This document shows positions 31,622-43,068 of a stretch of 64,000 nt of DNA, in pieces. The translations under genes were made by a program, and so were the position numbers. The notes beneath the pieces were generated by a model, which saw only the letters and a list, made by a program, of their open reading frames with translations, did not search any database and was not told the origin of the DNA. How positions within the stretch are numbered: the stretch's first letter is position 1; each line of letters opens with the position of its first letter. Source of the DNA: Diogma glabrata (Eukaryota; Arthropoda; Insecta; Diptera; Cylindrotomidae); the NCBI GenBank assembly GCA_963693315.1, contig OY856188.1, positions 252,751,905-252,815,904 of the forward strand, in the 5' to 3' direction.

Positions 31622-33766
31622 TTAAGACCTAGGTCTAGACCTGGGTCCCACAACAACCGGCGTTCTGAGGTGTAGATAAACGCTTTTTTTAAACATCTGT
31701 GGGTTGAAGCCACCTGAGACTAAGTGTTCCGGCAAACTATTCCATTTGTACGCAGTTCGGACAAAGAAGTCTCTCTGCGATCTGCCAGTATGACAGTGCG
31801 GGATCTTTACCGTTTCACTGGTTGCGGCAGCCGATTGCCGAGTGGAACGGGGGTAAAAATAAGTTTGAGGCATGATGCCGCTGATTTCATCTGAGCACTG
31901 CTGATGACGATATTTGTAAAAAACAACGAGGTCAGCAACAGTGCGACGATGTTGTAGGGAATCAAGTTTTGATGTCAAAGTTCGATCACCTACAATTCGT
32001 ATAGCTCGCTTTTGAACAGAGTCCAAGAGGGCCAAGATGGAAACAGAGGCAGCACCCCAAACTTGACAGCAGTACTCCATACAGGGACGAATATAGGACT
32101 TATAAACATGGAGCAATTGGTATGGAGTGAAAAATTTTTTGCATCTATTTAGGAGGCCGAGTTTTTTAGACGCGCTTTTTGCCATCGCCATTACATGATC
32201 GTTCCAGAGTAGGTCATTTGAAACTGTGACACCCAATAAACGAATGTTTTTACATTCACCTATTGGTTCATCACACATACTAAATAAAATATCTTTGGGG
32301 AACTCGGTCTTTAATCTGGAAACAATCAACAGCTGTGTTTTGGTGGAGTTGAAATTGACAAGGTTTTGGTCACCCCAGTCGGCGACTTTATTCATGTCTT
32401 TGTTCACGTTTATGGCAGCGTCTCTCCGGGCAGGATTAATTCGTTCGTGCATTTTACCTTTTGAAGGAAGGGGCTCGAACGACTTGTGCAGAGTACTATC
32501 ATCTGCAAAACTATTTATTGGGTTGCTGGTGATTTTCAACAATTCGTTGATATAAATCAAAAATAGGGTTGGGGACAATACTGAGCCTTGGGGTACACCA
32601 GCGTTAATTAGTTTAGACTCAGAAGAATATCCGTCTAAGGTTACCGAAATGTATCGGTCGGATAGAAAATTTTGAATCAGCTTCACAACATTGGGATGAA
32701 AACCGTACGCAACGAGCTTGTTGATTAAGTTGGCATGCCAGACTCGATCGAATGCCTTGGAGATGTCTAAAACGATAACGTATGTTTCACCACCTTTATC
32801 AAGTATGCTGTTCCAACAATGCGCTACATAGTTTAATAGATCGGTAGTTGATCTTTTGTTTCGAAAACCGTATTGGCTGTCGGATATTAAATGATTTTCT
32901 TCCAGAAATTTTGAAATATGTATATTAATATAATGCTCATAGACTTTGGATAGGACCGATAGTAAAGCTATTGGCCTATAATTTGAGATATCGGATTTTG
33001 GTCCCTTTTTGGGGACGGGCTGGACATTTGCCAACTTCCAGCACGAGGGAAATATACCAGATTTGTAGGATTGGTAGAATATTTTAGTTAAAGTTGGTGC
33101 AAGTTCTTTGGAAAAGGTTTTTAAAATAATGGGTGGAATATTGTCCATTCCTGAGGCTTTGTTGATGTTTAACCCCTTTAAAAGTTTAGCGACTATTTTG
33201 GGTTTGAAGTGAAGTTCATTCATATTAACTCCTGAAGACTGGATTTGGTGTATTTCTTTAGGAGTTTCCAAAACAGTGGAGTTCAGAGCAAAGCGTTCAG
33301 CGAACAAGTTAGCTTTTCTTGCGGGATCATTGACGATTAAATCACCATCAATAATAGGGGGAATAGAAAATTTTGTACCAGAATTTAAAGAATTAATGGC
33401 ACTGTAGAAACTCTTGTCAGAAACAGACATAGACGTAAGTTTTGAGGCTTTCGCTCTGTCAATTTCGGACTTTTCGTTTGAGATAATCTGATTAGATATT
33501 TTGTTGGCCTTTAGATATTGGGATCGATTAGTGGGAGTTTTGTTATGAATCCAAATATTAAATGATCTACGTTTGTTTCTAAGTGCCGTTTTGGCAGCTT
33601 TCGAATACAAGTATTTTTGTTTGGGTTTTACTATGGAGAAAGGGACAAATTTATTGATAGCAAATTGGATGGTTTCTGTAAAGTTTTGAGCAGAAACATT
33701 TACATTGTCAGTGTAAAAACAATGACGGTCGAAAGGGAAACCATGGAAAAAATTTGAAGACCACTC
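31622..33766 (-). pseudogene. LINE ORF2, reverse-transcriptase part
   Basis: The frame is open from 33766 (just after an in-frame TAA at 33769-33767) to a stop at 31622; the first ATG-like start lies at 33610. It holds the full polymerase: PVPKKGPKSDISNYRPIALL, FRNKRSTTDLL, VLDISKAFDRVW, AGVPQGSVLSPTLF, then NSFADDSTL as the catalytic box. The C-terminal domain has VWGAASVSILALLDSVQKRA, HRRTVADL and WNSLPEHL, ending PRSRPRS. It joins the endonuclease only through a one-base frame change between about 33752 and 33766, near GTCTTCAAATTTTTT in sense. Apart from that break and the missing 5' end it looks intact, so the insertion is not very old. Confidence 0.88.
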
Positions 33767-34245
33767 TTATCCATTTTTGAGTAGTGAAATATTTTACGGG
33801 GTTTGGGAGCTGTAGTTTTAAGTAAATCAGTTTTGATAACTGATGAGATTAAATAATGATCAGAATTTCCAATACTACCTTTCGCTACATCGACACTCGT
33901 AATATCTGGCATTGTGGTAAGATAGAGATCTAGTAGAAAACTATTGTCACCGCCATTACGGAGAGTGAAAGTCGGGCTTTTAACAATTTGGAATAGGCCC
34001 TGAGACGCGGCAAAAATTTCTGCCAGTTTTCCACTATTGTCAACATCGTCGGTCGATTTGGAGAATTTCAACCATGATTTGTTGTGGACGTTGAAGTCAC
34101 CGGTAACGATAACTTCACAATTAGGGGACTTTGCTCTAATCTCGTCCATAATTTTTGTCAGTATATTAAAAAAGTTTGGGTTACGTTTGTTGGGGGACCG
34201 GTATAAAGCTATTGTAAAAAAAGTCATTTCTGGAAGAAATTGCAA
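33700..34245 (-). pseudogene. LINE ORF2, endonuclease part (truncated, frame ends early)
   Basis: The frame contains the second half of an APE-type endonuclease: ALYRSPNK, then VIVTGDFNVHNKSW (the GDFN active-site box), then LLDLYLTT, and GNSDHYLIS (the SDH catalytic box). The N-terminal Asn and Glu boxes are missing because the element is 5'-truncated. The reading frame leaves the true ORF near 33760, and the last 20 or so residues to the stop at 33700 are frameshifted nonsense. The correct continuation is the next entry. Confidence 0.85.
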
Positions 34246-34279
34246 TCAATAGAACAATATTTAATTTTTACATAAACAT

Positions 34280-34447
34280 TTATGCGGTTGTCTTAACTAA
34301 ATCGTTATGTTTCTGTAAAGCTGTTGAATTAATTTCGTAGTTCGACTCGCTATATCTGCTGTGGTAAAAACTTGCGTTTCTATTGTCTGAGCATTCACCA
34401 TTCACATTTACTAACCATTCAAAAGTTAATGAAAATAAAAGAGCCAT
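34280..34447 (-). CDS. Possible short exon: signal-peptide-like start, unrecognised
   Basis: From an ATG at 34447 the frame reads MALLFSLTFEWLVNVNGEC, which has the shape of a secretory signal. About 35 polar residues with several Asn and Ser follow (CSDNRNASFYHSRYSES and so on), then a stop at 34280. A weak splice-donor-like GTTAAG follows TTA near 34298, so it might be a first exon. The frame is open upstream of the ATG for 16 codons. I do not recognise the protein, no partner exon was found, and the start of the truncated LINE lies only about 30 bp away. It may be chance. Confidence 0.25.
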   Translation of the reverse strand: MALLFSLTFEWLVNVNGECSDNRNASFYHSRYSESNYEINSTALQKHNDLVKTTA

Positions 34448-34654
34448 ATGAACAGAAAAAGAAACTGCTGCCAAATGATTTCCGCTAACGCTTTAATTAT
34501 GGTTCAGGATGTTGGTTCTAGCATACTCGTGGGACACACATCCACCGTTTCAACTCATGTCTGAGTTGCCAATGCCAATGCAAATCTGCCAATATAAATT
34601 AAAATAATATTATTTAAAACTAAGTCAATTGAATACCTGATGATCCAACTTCTT

Positions 34655-34990
34655 GATGGTAACTGATCCAAGTGCCTCAAGGCACCAGAATTGAGCACTC
34701 ACTGGATCAATGTATAATTGATAAAAGCTTCATATGTAAATTAACAGCATTAAACTGATGAATATAATTTTACAGCCAGACTGATGAATATGCAAGTTGG
34801 CAGTCCAAGTGCATGTGAATGGCACCAGAATTGAGTATTCACTGAATGAATGTATAATTTATGGTAGTTTTAAATGTATTTTATAGTATTAAACTGATGA
34901 ATATGCAAGTTAGCAATCCGGGTGCATTTGAATGGCACCAGAATTGAGCATTCACTGGATGAATGCATAATTGATAAAAACCTCCACCAA
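34655..34990 (+). repeat. Three diverged tandem units of about 110-140 bp
   Basis: The block GGCACCAGAATTGAGCAYTC, then ACTGGATGAATG.ATAATTGATAAAA, occurs at 34681, 34821 and 34934. CTGATGAATATGCAAGTTRGC precedes the last two. This is a small decayed minisatellite without coding content. Confidence 0.75.
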
Positions 34991-36298
34991 CCGCGTTGCA
35001 CAGCGACCAATCTCCAGGCAGAACACACTAAAAGAAAATTAACTTTACCACCTTTACCACCTCATGACATCAATCAAACAAACTTAAACCTTCCTTTTTT
35101 TTCTTATTAATTAACTCATTTTTATGTGCAGCGATTACACAACTCACATAATAATAGTCATAATTTCAATATGCATATATTTACAATTTAATACTCTACC
35201 AATATTTCGCCTTTTATGCTACCTAGTTTGCCTAACGTTTTCACGCAAAACAATCGATCACAGGTTAGCAATCACGAAAAATGATTAAACAAAAACTAAA
35301 AATCAAGCATTCACGCATAGACATGCGGACTAATAATTTAACAAAACAATTTTAACACTCAAATACAACAAAATAGATTAATAAATTTTACATCAAATTT
35401 TCCTTATTTTCTACAAAATAATAACAAAAATAAATTAAAAAAATCAAAGTATGACGACTTTCCGCCTCAACGATCAGAAAAACAAGAGAGCGTTCCTTCT
35501 CAAAAATTTCTGCTCCTAACCTTTCTTTTTAGCATAAAAAAAATATTCCAACATGGAACCTGCTTCGCTCACTTTGCTTGAGCGCATCATTTTATATATT
35601 ACTTTATAGTTCATAATTATATTCACCTCAGGGTCGTGTCCAGAATTCACCACTGTCATCCACTGAACAAAATTATTTTCAAAACAATACACGATGTGAT
35701 TTTTTTAGATATGTTTTTAACATAAAAAAAAGTTTGAATTACAAATGCAAGAAAACCAAACCTCAAAATTTTTGGATCACACGATACCCAAGATACAGCT
35801 GTCATTTGCATTGCATTATACGTAAGGACTGTGGCGAAACCTATAAATGATCCATTAATTTGTTAATTTTATGTATAGATCAATTGTCAGTTAAATCTTA
35901 CGGCAGAATGTGAAATAAAGACCATAACCACAACTTTGGACACAATTCTAGAAACGACCACTGTGGTAGAGAGTATTTATATTCATCAACCTCATTCGTT
36001 TTTTATTATTTTGTTGTATGGTTTTACCAACTGGATTCAATTGACGAGACGAAAGGAAAAACCATCACAAGCATAATCTAAGCGATTACAATAGTATATC
36101 TAACCTAACTAATATTGATTAATGTACACACTTCAATTATTAACCTAAACTACGTTTATGGTAAATAACTTCTTTATTCTATTTCCATTCATTTTCTTAC
36201 AATATCCTCATCAATAACACTATCACTCCAAAAAGGAAGGATGCAATCATCACAATAGAAGGCGAAATAAATTCCCGCAATATCAATTCAATTCCCAA
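34991..36298. other. AT-rich DNA, nothing recognised
   Basis: No domain-bearing frame or long repeat. A short GC-richer patch at 35450-35640 (ACGACTTTCCGCC, CTTGAGCGCATCA) shows no feature I can name. Confidence 0.45.
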
Positions 36299-36301
36299 TT
36301 G

Positions 36302-36750
36302 TTACGAAGCGGTTGTCTGATTTCCATAATTTGGAGTCACCCTACTTTCACACATGCACTGATTGATGGATTGAGTTCCGTGTATTACTGCTCGTTTGCC
36401 TTATTGTCAATAACTTTTGAGATTGTTGTTCTATTCTTTCTCTTGGACACATTTTCTTGCATACGAAACCATCTCTTACAATATTCTTTTTTTCTCAAGT
36501 TTATTACGCAGCAGTTGTGCAATCTCCTTAATTTGGAATCGCTCTATTTCCCCAAAAGAAAAAAAAAATCACTGATTGAAAAATTAAGCAATATGTTACT
36601 TTTAGTTTACTTTATTGTCAAGAACTGTTGGAAGTTATTTTTACTTCTTTTAAACACAATTTCTTACACCCAATTCGTAATTATCTTTTACAGAATTTTT
36701 TCAGTTTGCTACGAAAGAGACGTGCAAACTCCTAAGTGGGTATATTAATC
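36302..36750 (+). repeat. Diverged tandem repeat, unit 202-205 bp, about 2.2 copies
   Basis: Copy 1 (36302) begins TTACGAAGCGGTTGTCTGAT with CATAATTTGGAGTC. Copy 2 (36504) begins TTACGCAGCAGTTGTGCAAT with CTTAATTTGGAATC. Copy 3 (about 36709) begins CTACGAAAGAGACGTGCAAA and is cut short. CACTGATTGA, TTATTGTCAA and ACACA.TTTCTT recur in register. A 149-codon open frame spans copies 1 and 2 (36299-36748, first codon TTG). It is hydrophobic and has no domain I know; it stays open partly because the unit is close to a multiple of three. Confidence 0.75.
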
Positions 36751-36759
36751 AGCGAAAAG

Positions 36760-37690
36760 TTCCCAAGAAACAAACTTATCGTTTAGTTATTGTTTGAAAA
36801 CAGTCGTTATTCAACTATAAATAACAGCCGATAGAGGTCTTCTGTCTCTTAGTCGACTTTTTGACTGATTGGAATGGTGTTTTAACGTTTGCTCGCATGT
36901 GTTGTCACGAAAATGTTTGTTCGTTGTAATAACTACTAGTAAAGCTGTACCTAGAACTTTTTTTACCGTAATAGTACAGTAAGAGAAAAATAAAATATGC
37001 TAAATAAATTGAACTTAAAATAATTAGAAGCATTAGTGCCGAACGAATCGAAAGTATTATACCGTAGTAAATTTATACCTAAGATTATACAATAAATCTT
37101 AAACAGAACAAGAAAAAGAAAAGTAATTTTTTTGTTTGATGTTTGGATACTCATCTTTGATTGCGAAATATATCAACCGATAAAGAAGATTGACTTATTC
37201 ACGATAGTGAAGTAAAGAATTTTGGGAGGCAAGGAGGAGTTATTTGTGGGAATAGCACCACCATTTGTCTGAGTGATATAAAATTATAACCCGGAACCTA
37301 CAATAAAGGGGATAACCGGCTGATGTCCAAGGAGCAAGGAATGGGATCCAGATCAATCATGGGGTGAGTCATATTTCAATTTTGACTTATTTAAATGTAT
37401 GAATGATTAGGGATGTACATGTAGGTGTATGAGTCTGTGTATATGGATGTGTTGGTGTGGGTGCGTATGAAAGAGTATATTTGTTGCATGCGCGTATATC
37501 TGTCAGACTCCGAATGGAAACATGTAACCAAGAGTTTTGCATAAATATTGTAAAAATTATTGATAAAAACTTGAAAATGGAATGATGATGGAATGAAAAA
37601 CAAAATTCGTGAATTAGTAGTGACGAATGGTTTAGTAAACTAAGATATGGCGGACGAAAAAGAATACCATCACTCTATTGTTATTATACA
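36760..37690. other. Non-coding DNA with a GT-rich tract
   Basis: At 37395-37470 the sequence is rich in TGTATG/GTGTGGGTGTG-like phrases. No gene is seen. Confidence 0.5.
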
Positions 37691-37697
37691 AATATTT

Positions 37698-38915
37698 AGG
37701 CCAATTATTGCATCTCTGCGGATAATATTTTGACAAGTCGATAATTCTGGTATTACATTACAATATGAAAATTCTTTCAATATTATTTTTTTTTGAAGAA
37801 TTTTTTTTGGTAGACTTGAATTAAGTTGGGAACAGGCGTGGTCCTGAGGGGATTTTATTAAGAACAATTCCAAAACAAGGAGATATATTGACATCATTAA
37901 AGAATTCCTGGAATGGGGTGTACAAGTATGATCAGTCTATACTAGTAGAAGCAGTAGAACCGATTTTAGTAAATTCTGGTATACGAAATGTTGCATTGAT
38001 AGCAGTACGATCGATTACCGAGGAGCTAAATCAAGATTCTCTCTCACAACGAAGTCATGCACTAATTTTTGTTAGACATAAAGTTTTATCATAATATTTA
38101 AGCCACCAAACACAAGATCTTTTGCCATCTGATATTCTTTTCCTGAACCTTTTATTGTTTGTTTTTTTTGTCATCAAAATAGTTTGTATTCTGGTTGGAT
38201 ATCTCATATGGTTCTAATCAACAATTACGCAAATGATATCAAGCTGATCGGTTTGATTTAAGATGGTAGCTTGGCTGCATCGAGTGATTTGTATGATATA
38301 TTGTTTTTCTATTTTTTTCATTAAATCACCTAACAAATCTGCGATTGCCATTCGATGTGGAGAATATAAAACCCATGTGCGATAATATAGCGGAATGTAT
38401 GAAGCATACACTAGAGGCGTTGAAAAAAAACAAAATTTAACAAAAAGAAAGGAAACGAGATGGAAAACTGAATGTGAATATGTGAGTAAATTTGGTATAT
38501 GAGCGTATGAATGTCAACTACTGAGTGGGTAAGGATGTGTGGGTGTACGTATATGGATGTATGTCTTTGAGTAGGTGCGTGTGTGTGTGGGCGTGTATGG
38601 GGCGTGTATGAATGTGTAAGTGGATGAAGGGCGCGAGCGTGTGAATGTTTGAGTGAAGGTGGGGTTATACGGGGTGATCGTGGTTCTTTTCATATGCGGA
38701 GGTCACCAGAGTCTATTTAGTTCTCTTGCCTTTTCTTGTTTTCCGTTTCTATCTTTTGATACGCGTACAAATCTGATATATGTGCTGGAGTAGCAGGTAT
38801 TCTAGGTTCAACCCCACTTACTGAAGCTAGTTTGGGGCTTTATAAATCTCATCGAGGTGTGCGGCCTGCTATGCCACTTCATTGATTTATCATTGAAGCA
38901 GCGCTTCATTACACA
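37698..38915 (+). pseudogene. HPS1: HPS1-like pseudogene, copy B
   Basis: This is the inverted counterpart of copy A at 17.1-18.1 kb. The frame from 37888 to 38094 reads SWNGVYKYDQSILVEAVE, then ILVNSGIRNVALIAVRS, then SQRSHALIFVRHKVLS. After one stop it continues YLSHQTQDLLPSDILFLNLL. That end aligns well with the human HPS1 stretch around FYSSH and PADLLALILL as I remember it, supporting a BLOC-3 subunit origin. Upstream (37705-37890) the homologue of the N-terminal part of copy A has a stop after IIF and a large deletion. Downstream are the GT-rich tract (38540-38650) and a conserved stretch ending AMPLH and a stop near 38885. Non-functional. A stretch of about 300 bp at 38220-38530 is absent from copy A. 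Confidence 0.68.
38540..38660. repeat. GT-rich microsatellite in HPS1-like copy B
   Basis: Irregular GTGTGGGTGTACG, GTGTGTGTGTGGGCGTG and similar phrases form the tract. It is the inverted equivalent of the CA-rich tract at 17340-17440. Confidence 0.85.
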
Positions 38916-38929
38916 ATTAGGATTCTATT

Positions 38930-41900
38930 CCAACATCGTAGTCATCTGCCATTAAGATTTACTGATTGAAGTTAAATACTTCTACCAACCATGTACTTTA
39001 ATTTGGAATTAAATTGGGTCAAATTATGTTATTGTTATTTTCATTTGGGATTGAAAACCAGTGTACTATTTGATTTTGAATATAGAATTAGTACACACAA
39101 CTACAGAGCAAGTGGTGAATAATCTGGTCGTATTGTCGAACGTTACACTGCCCCTACGGTGAGGTTGAGACAAGAGCATTTCGATTGGAATTAAAACATG
39201 TTTTTTCAGTGTAGATTAACTACATTATTTCACTAGACATCGTGTTAAAATTTCACTACACTCAATATCCATACTGGGCTTTAGAAAAGAAAATTAGCAT
39301 AACTTTTTAATTTGTTATGCCCAATATGAACCTCTCAAGCGTAGCGAAAATTTATCTCTTTTCCAATTTAGTCAACAGAATTACCCGTTGAAATTTTTAT
39401 TTTGGAACAAATAACATATGAATAGTATTTTGACTGTCTTTGGAAGTTTAATTTTATAAGTGAATAGTTTTGACAATTTGATTCTGACAATTTTTTCATA
39501 AAAACGATACAATTTATTATTACTTCAGTTTTTGATGTAATTACAGCCAAAAAAGAAATGTCGAGATTTTCGCCTTTGAATAATGTACTAAACATTATTT
39601 TACTGTAAAAAAGTTTGTGGAGTTTTATGATTATGCAGCCATTTATTATAAATTTTTTGTAGTTATGAAATTCGTCTAAGAATTTTAACAATTTTTCTCC
39701 AAATTTTTGCGTAAACTCTAAACTTGAAAACAAATGTAGTGAAAAATGTCGCTACAATTTTTTAGTTAAGACATATTTTGTATGAATAATTTCCTCTTAC
39801 GCAAGGTGCATACTAACCTTTAAATTAATTAAAAGACCCCATATAATATAATAAAACTTAATTTTTTTTAAACGGTAGATATATGGTTACATATAGGAAC
39901 GTAGGCTGTCAACAAGTGTCGCTCACATGTATTAATCTCAAACTTGCTTAATTTTTTATGGTCGAGTTTCACTTGCGAAGAACTAAATTTGATCGATTAT
40001 AGTTTCATATGGGTGATCAGTCCATAGAGTGTTTTTCCAATATACCAACCATATTAGTTGACTATCGGTATATTAAAAAATCCGGTATGTTAATGAGTTA
40101 TGTGTCGCATAAAAATACTTTCACCTAGATAGGATGCCACTAAACACACAACTCAGATAATATGAGCATTATTTTTTTAACATTCGACGTTCTTAGTTTT
40201 TATAACAAAATAACCGTTGCAGTTGGCAATTACACTTTTTTTAAGAAAAATTACATGTTTTACACTAACGTATAAACGTTAGTAGATATACTGCTCAGAG
40301 ATTTAGAATCAAGTCGATGTTTAGTTTCCACAATATATACAACATGTAGTTAATATTTACAACATTTGCATAAACAGCAAAGAGTGAAGAAAGTTCTACC
40401 TAAAATATACCAAAATTGCCAGGATAATTTAAGCTATTTTCTGTTCAAATGAGTAAAAAATTCACGTTATCTGTGACATTCAGATAAATTTCGTTTAAAA
40501 AGAAGGGACTGAACTTCAAAATGTGTAGCTTGGTTTCTGTGAACTGTGGTTGCCTCAGAAGACGCTTTTGTTCAATTAAAAATTAGCGTGTTTTCATTTT
40601 TGTTAAAATTCAGCTACCATATTTTTAAAATTTGATAATTTTAGACTTTTAACAGTTAATGTCAAAAAATTAGCAGGTTATCTTGTATTGGGATGTTTGT
40701 ATATGTTCTAACTTAAACTTAATTTTAATATTTTCCTTATTTTAATGCATTTGAAAGGTTGCTCAACATTGATTTACAAAAAAAAATTACCAAATCTAAA
40801 CAACACAAATGCTTGAAAAGGTACATTGTACTATTCGACCTGGTATATCTTCAATTTAATCTCTTATTCGTTACGAGAATTTTTAAAAATTGAATCAAAT
40901 AGTTGCTACAACATTGAACCTATCCAATGTTATTCTTTTACTTCCATACACCTAAAATAGATAAACAAGGTGATCTTAACGATTTCAAAATTAATCACAT
41001 TTGCCTTGTTTAATCTTTAAAAAATTAGCACTAAACCATTCGTTATGAAAACAATCCTGTTATAGATTCCGGTAAAAAAATTATGCAAAATTCAAGATTT
41101 ACGATAATTTATGTTTTAAAAGATATTTAGTTTTCAACCGACTTGTATTATCAGTCGGCACTGTATCTCTTTATAAATAAAAATACAATCACAATTTAAG
41201 TGGTAAAATTACTACAGGTAAAAAAAATACACGCGATATTGAATGGAATAAAATAACTGACTGGCGCACTATTAAAAAAAACAAAACACAAATATCAACA
41301 AAAGTTACTAGAATCAAAAGGAGTATTGGGAAGTTAAGCAAAAATAAACAGACACATTGTCAAAAGAACATTTTTTATGTTTTTTTAATTTGAAACAAAA
41401 CAAACCGCCAAACACAGTTGAAATAAAAAAATAACGAAATATATTTATATGTTGATTGTTTATAATATTAAACATGAAAAAATATGTTGAGATTAATTTG
41501 TTCCGTTTGTTCTAATAACTAGTCTAACCTACCTTATACACAAATAAAACTTAATAACTTATGTTTTAGTAATAAAACTGCGTATAATTAATTGATTTAT
41601 GATCTATTGCGTTATTTTAGTATTAAATTTAAAATTCTAATTATTTCATTATCTGATGAGCTAGCTTGTTCACTTGCTCTCTTGATGTTTTTTCATTTGT
41701 CTTTAGCAGTTTCAGTATTATTTTAAAATTTTATGCTGTTCCAGATGAAGATTATGGTTTATGTGGCAGTAGGATCTTCAACACACATAAAACCCATATC
41801 TAACCTCCTTTATATATTAATAACTGATGTCTAACGTTCATTTAGCTATAACTGTTAAAACATAATTGAATTTAACATAGTTCTTGACACTTAAGTAAAG

Positions 41901-42170
41901 TATTATTGGTATATATATTCATCGTTAATTTCTCTTCTGTCTTATAAAGAAAATTACTTGACATTTTGCATCATTAATCCTGAGTTACTAGTTTTAGAAG
42001 GTTAGTTTATAAAAATGTGTTTTTTGTTTTTTGTTGTGGTAATACGTTAGATACAATTTTGATTTAAGCTTCTGTAACACAGCATTGAGTCAACAGTTTT
42101 GAAATTGATATATTCAACCGATCTATTTAGTTATCACAACTGACATATTATGTTGTAGTTGTTTTAATAA
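38930..42170. other. AT-rich DNA, nothing recognised
   Basis: About 3.2 kb without a domain-bearing frame, RNA gene or long repeat visible by eye. The 121-codon minus-strand frame at 39368-39733 has mixed composition but no recognised motif, and its upstream sequence offers no splice or promoter support. Confidence 0.4.
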
Positions 42171-42172
42171 TA

Positions 42173-42790
42173 TTTGTTATGGATCTTTCACTTTTCAAAA
42201 CAATTTTTCATTCTTTTCAATAGAATACATTCAGTTCTATTGGCTTATAATTTTAAAATACTTAATGGTTAGATCCATTGCTTTCGTATAGAAAAAAATC
42301 TTAATAATATCTTGAATTTAAATTGATTAGTGGCCATTCTCCACTAGTTGGGATTTGTCTCCCATATTCGTTGATCCATAATGTTCATCATTCAATATCA
42401 ACTTAGTTGAAGTATGAAGAACGGTAAAATGTATTCGTGTTCATTAGAGTAAATAAAATAAGACAAATAATTGAAACTAATATTAAAGTAATAAAAATAG
42501 TGATATTAAGACGATCGTCCAAAAACAAATTTTTATCTCGTCGCTGGCCGAGTGGATTTAATGATTAAATGATAGAAGCCGTGGAATGATTACGAACAAC
42601 CTGGATTTTTTTTTTTTAAACAACTATTTTCTAAAGTATCTTAAACTCTGATCAGAAGTACGCCGGTTTGATCCCCGAACTGGAATTGAGATAAAACATT
42701 TGTTACGGATTTTTCACTTTTCAAAGCCATTATTCAAACTGTTCCATTGAATACATTCAGTTCTAGTGACTTATGTTATTATTTAGATGC
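42173..42790 (+). repeat. Two direct repeats of about 85 bp, 527 bp apart
   Basis: GTTATGGATCTTTCACTTTTC to AATACATTCAGTTCTATTGG (from about 42177) recurs from about 42704 as GTTACGGATTTTTCACTTTTC to ATACATTCAGTTCTAGTGAC. The second copy lies inside the inverted-repeat element at 42574-43068. It may be a local duplication or a shared mobile sequence. Confidence 0.6.
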
Positions 42791-43068
42791 TAAAACCCGA
42801 ATTCCGTAAGGAATATTGTGAAGAGGTGACCAAGAAATTGTCTTATTTTTTAGTAATCTTATTCTTAAAAATAAAGCGAACTAAAATGTTCATTTTGTTT
42901 AAAATTTTTTCTTTGAATCAAAGTCGAATGTTTTGGAAGTCGAATTGTCGAGATTTTTGAATGGTTTGAGTAATTCCAAATTTTGAAAAGAGTTGTTTAA
43001 AATTTCTCTTTTCGATATTCGTATTGTCATAAAAAATCCAGGTAGTTCTTAATCATTCCACGGTTTCT
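42574..43068. mobile_element. Inverted-repeat element, about 495 bp, 38-bp termini
   Basis: The left terminus AGAAGCCGTGGAATGATTAC with GAACAACCTGGATTTTTT is inverted at 43031-43068 with three mismatches. The interior is AT-rich without coding capacity. The target duplication is not clear. Superfamily unknown. Confidence 0.65.

Larger units (their letters stand above)
31552..34250 (-). mobile_element. 5'-truncated LINE (APE-type non-LTR retrotransposon)
   Basis: It runs on the minus strand from about 34250 to an A-run whose complement is the T-run at 31552-31564. It has lost ORF1 and the first part of the endonuclease, keeps the rest of ORF2, and has a short 3' UTR with TTGTTGTGACACATATTC. 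Reverse transcriptase with a FADD box and a C-terminal region of the HRRTVADL type point to the Jockey/CR1 super-group; the clade is not resolved. Two further 3'-end copies of the family lie at 6265-6472 and 58502-58835. No target duplication was found. Confidence 0.85.

Noticed and set aside
31447..31713. Gene shared with 6304-6537 (MASTHRCLKKA frame)
   Set aside because: It is a second frame over the LINE ORF2 end and 3' UTR; its conservation reflects the LINE copies.
34655..34990. CRISPR array
   Set aside because: Only three diverged units of unequal spacing, with no short exact repeats and unique spacers, in eukaryotic DNA.
39368..39733. 121-codon minus frame as a host gene
   Set aside because: AT-rich composition with no motif, no splice context and no repeat relation; it cannot be supported.
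42541..42680. tRNA-like A box (TGGCCGAGTGG) and B box (GGTTTGATCCC), possibly a serine tRNA or SINE
   Set aside because: The boxes are about 117 bp apart, the T-stem does not pair and the boxes fall on opposite sides of the 42574 element boundary. No cloverleaf can be formed.
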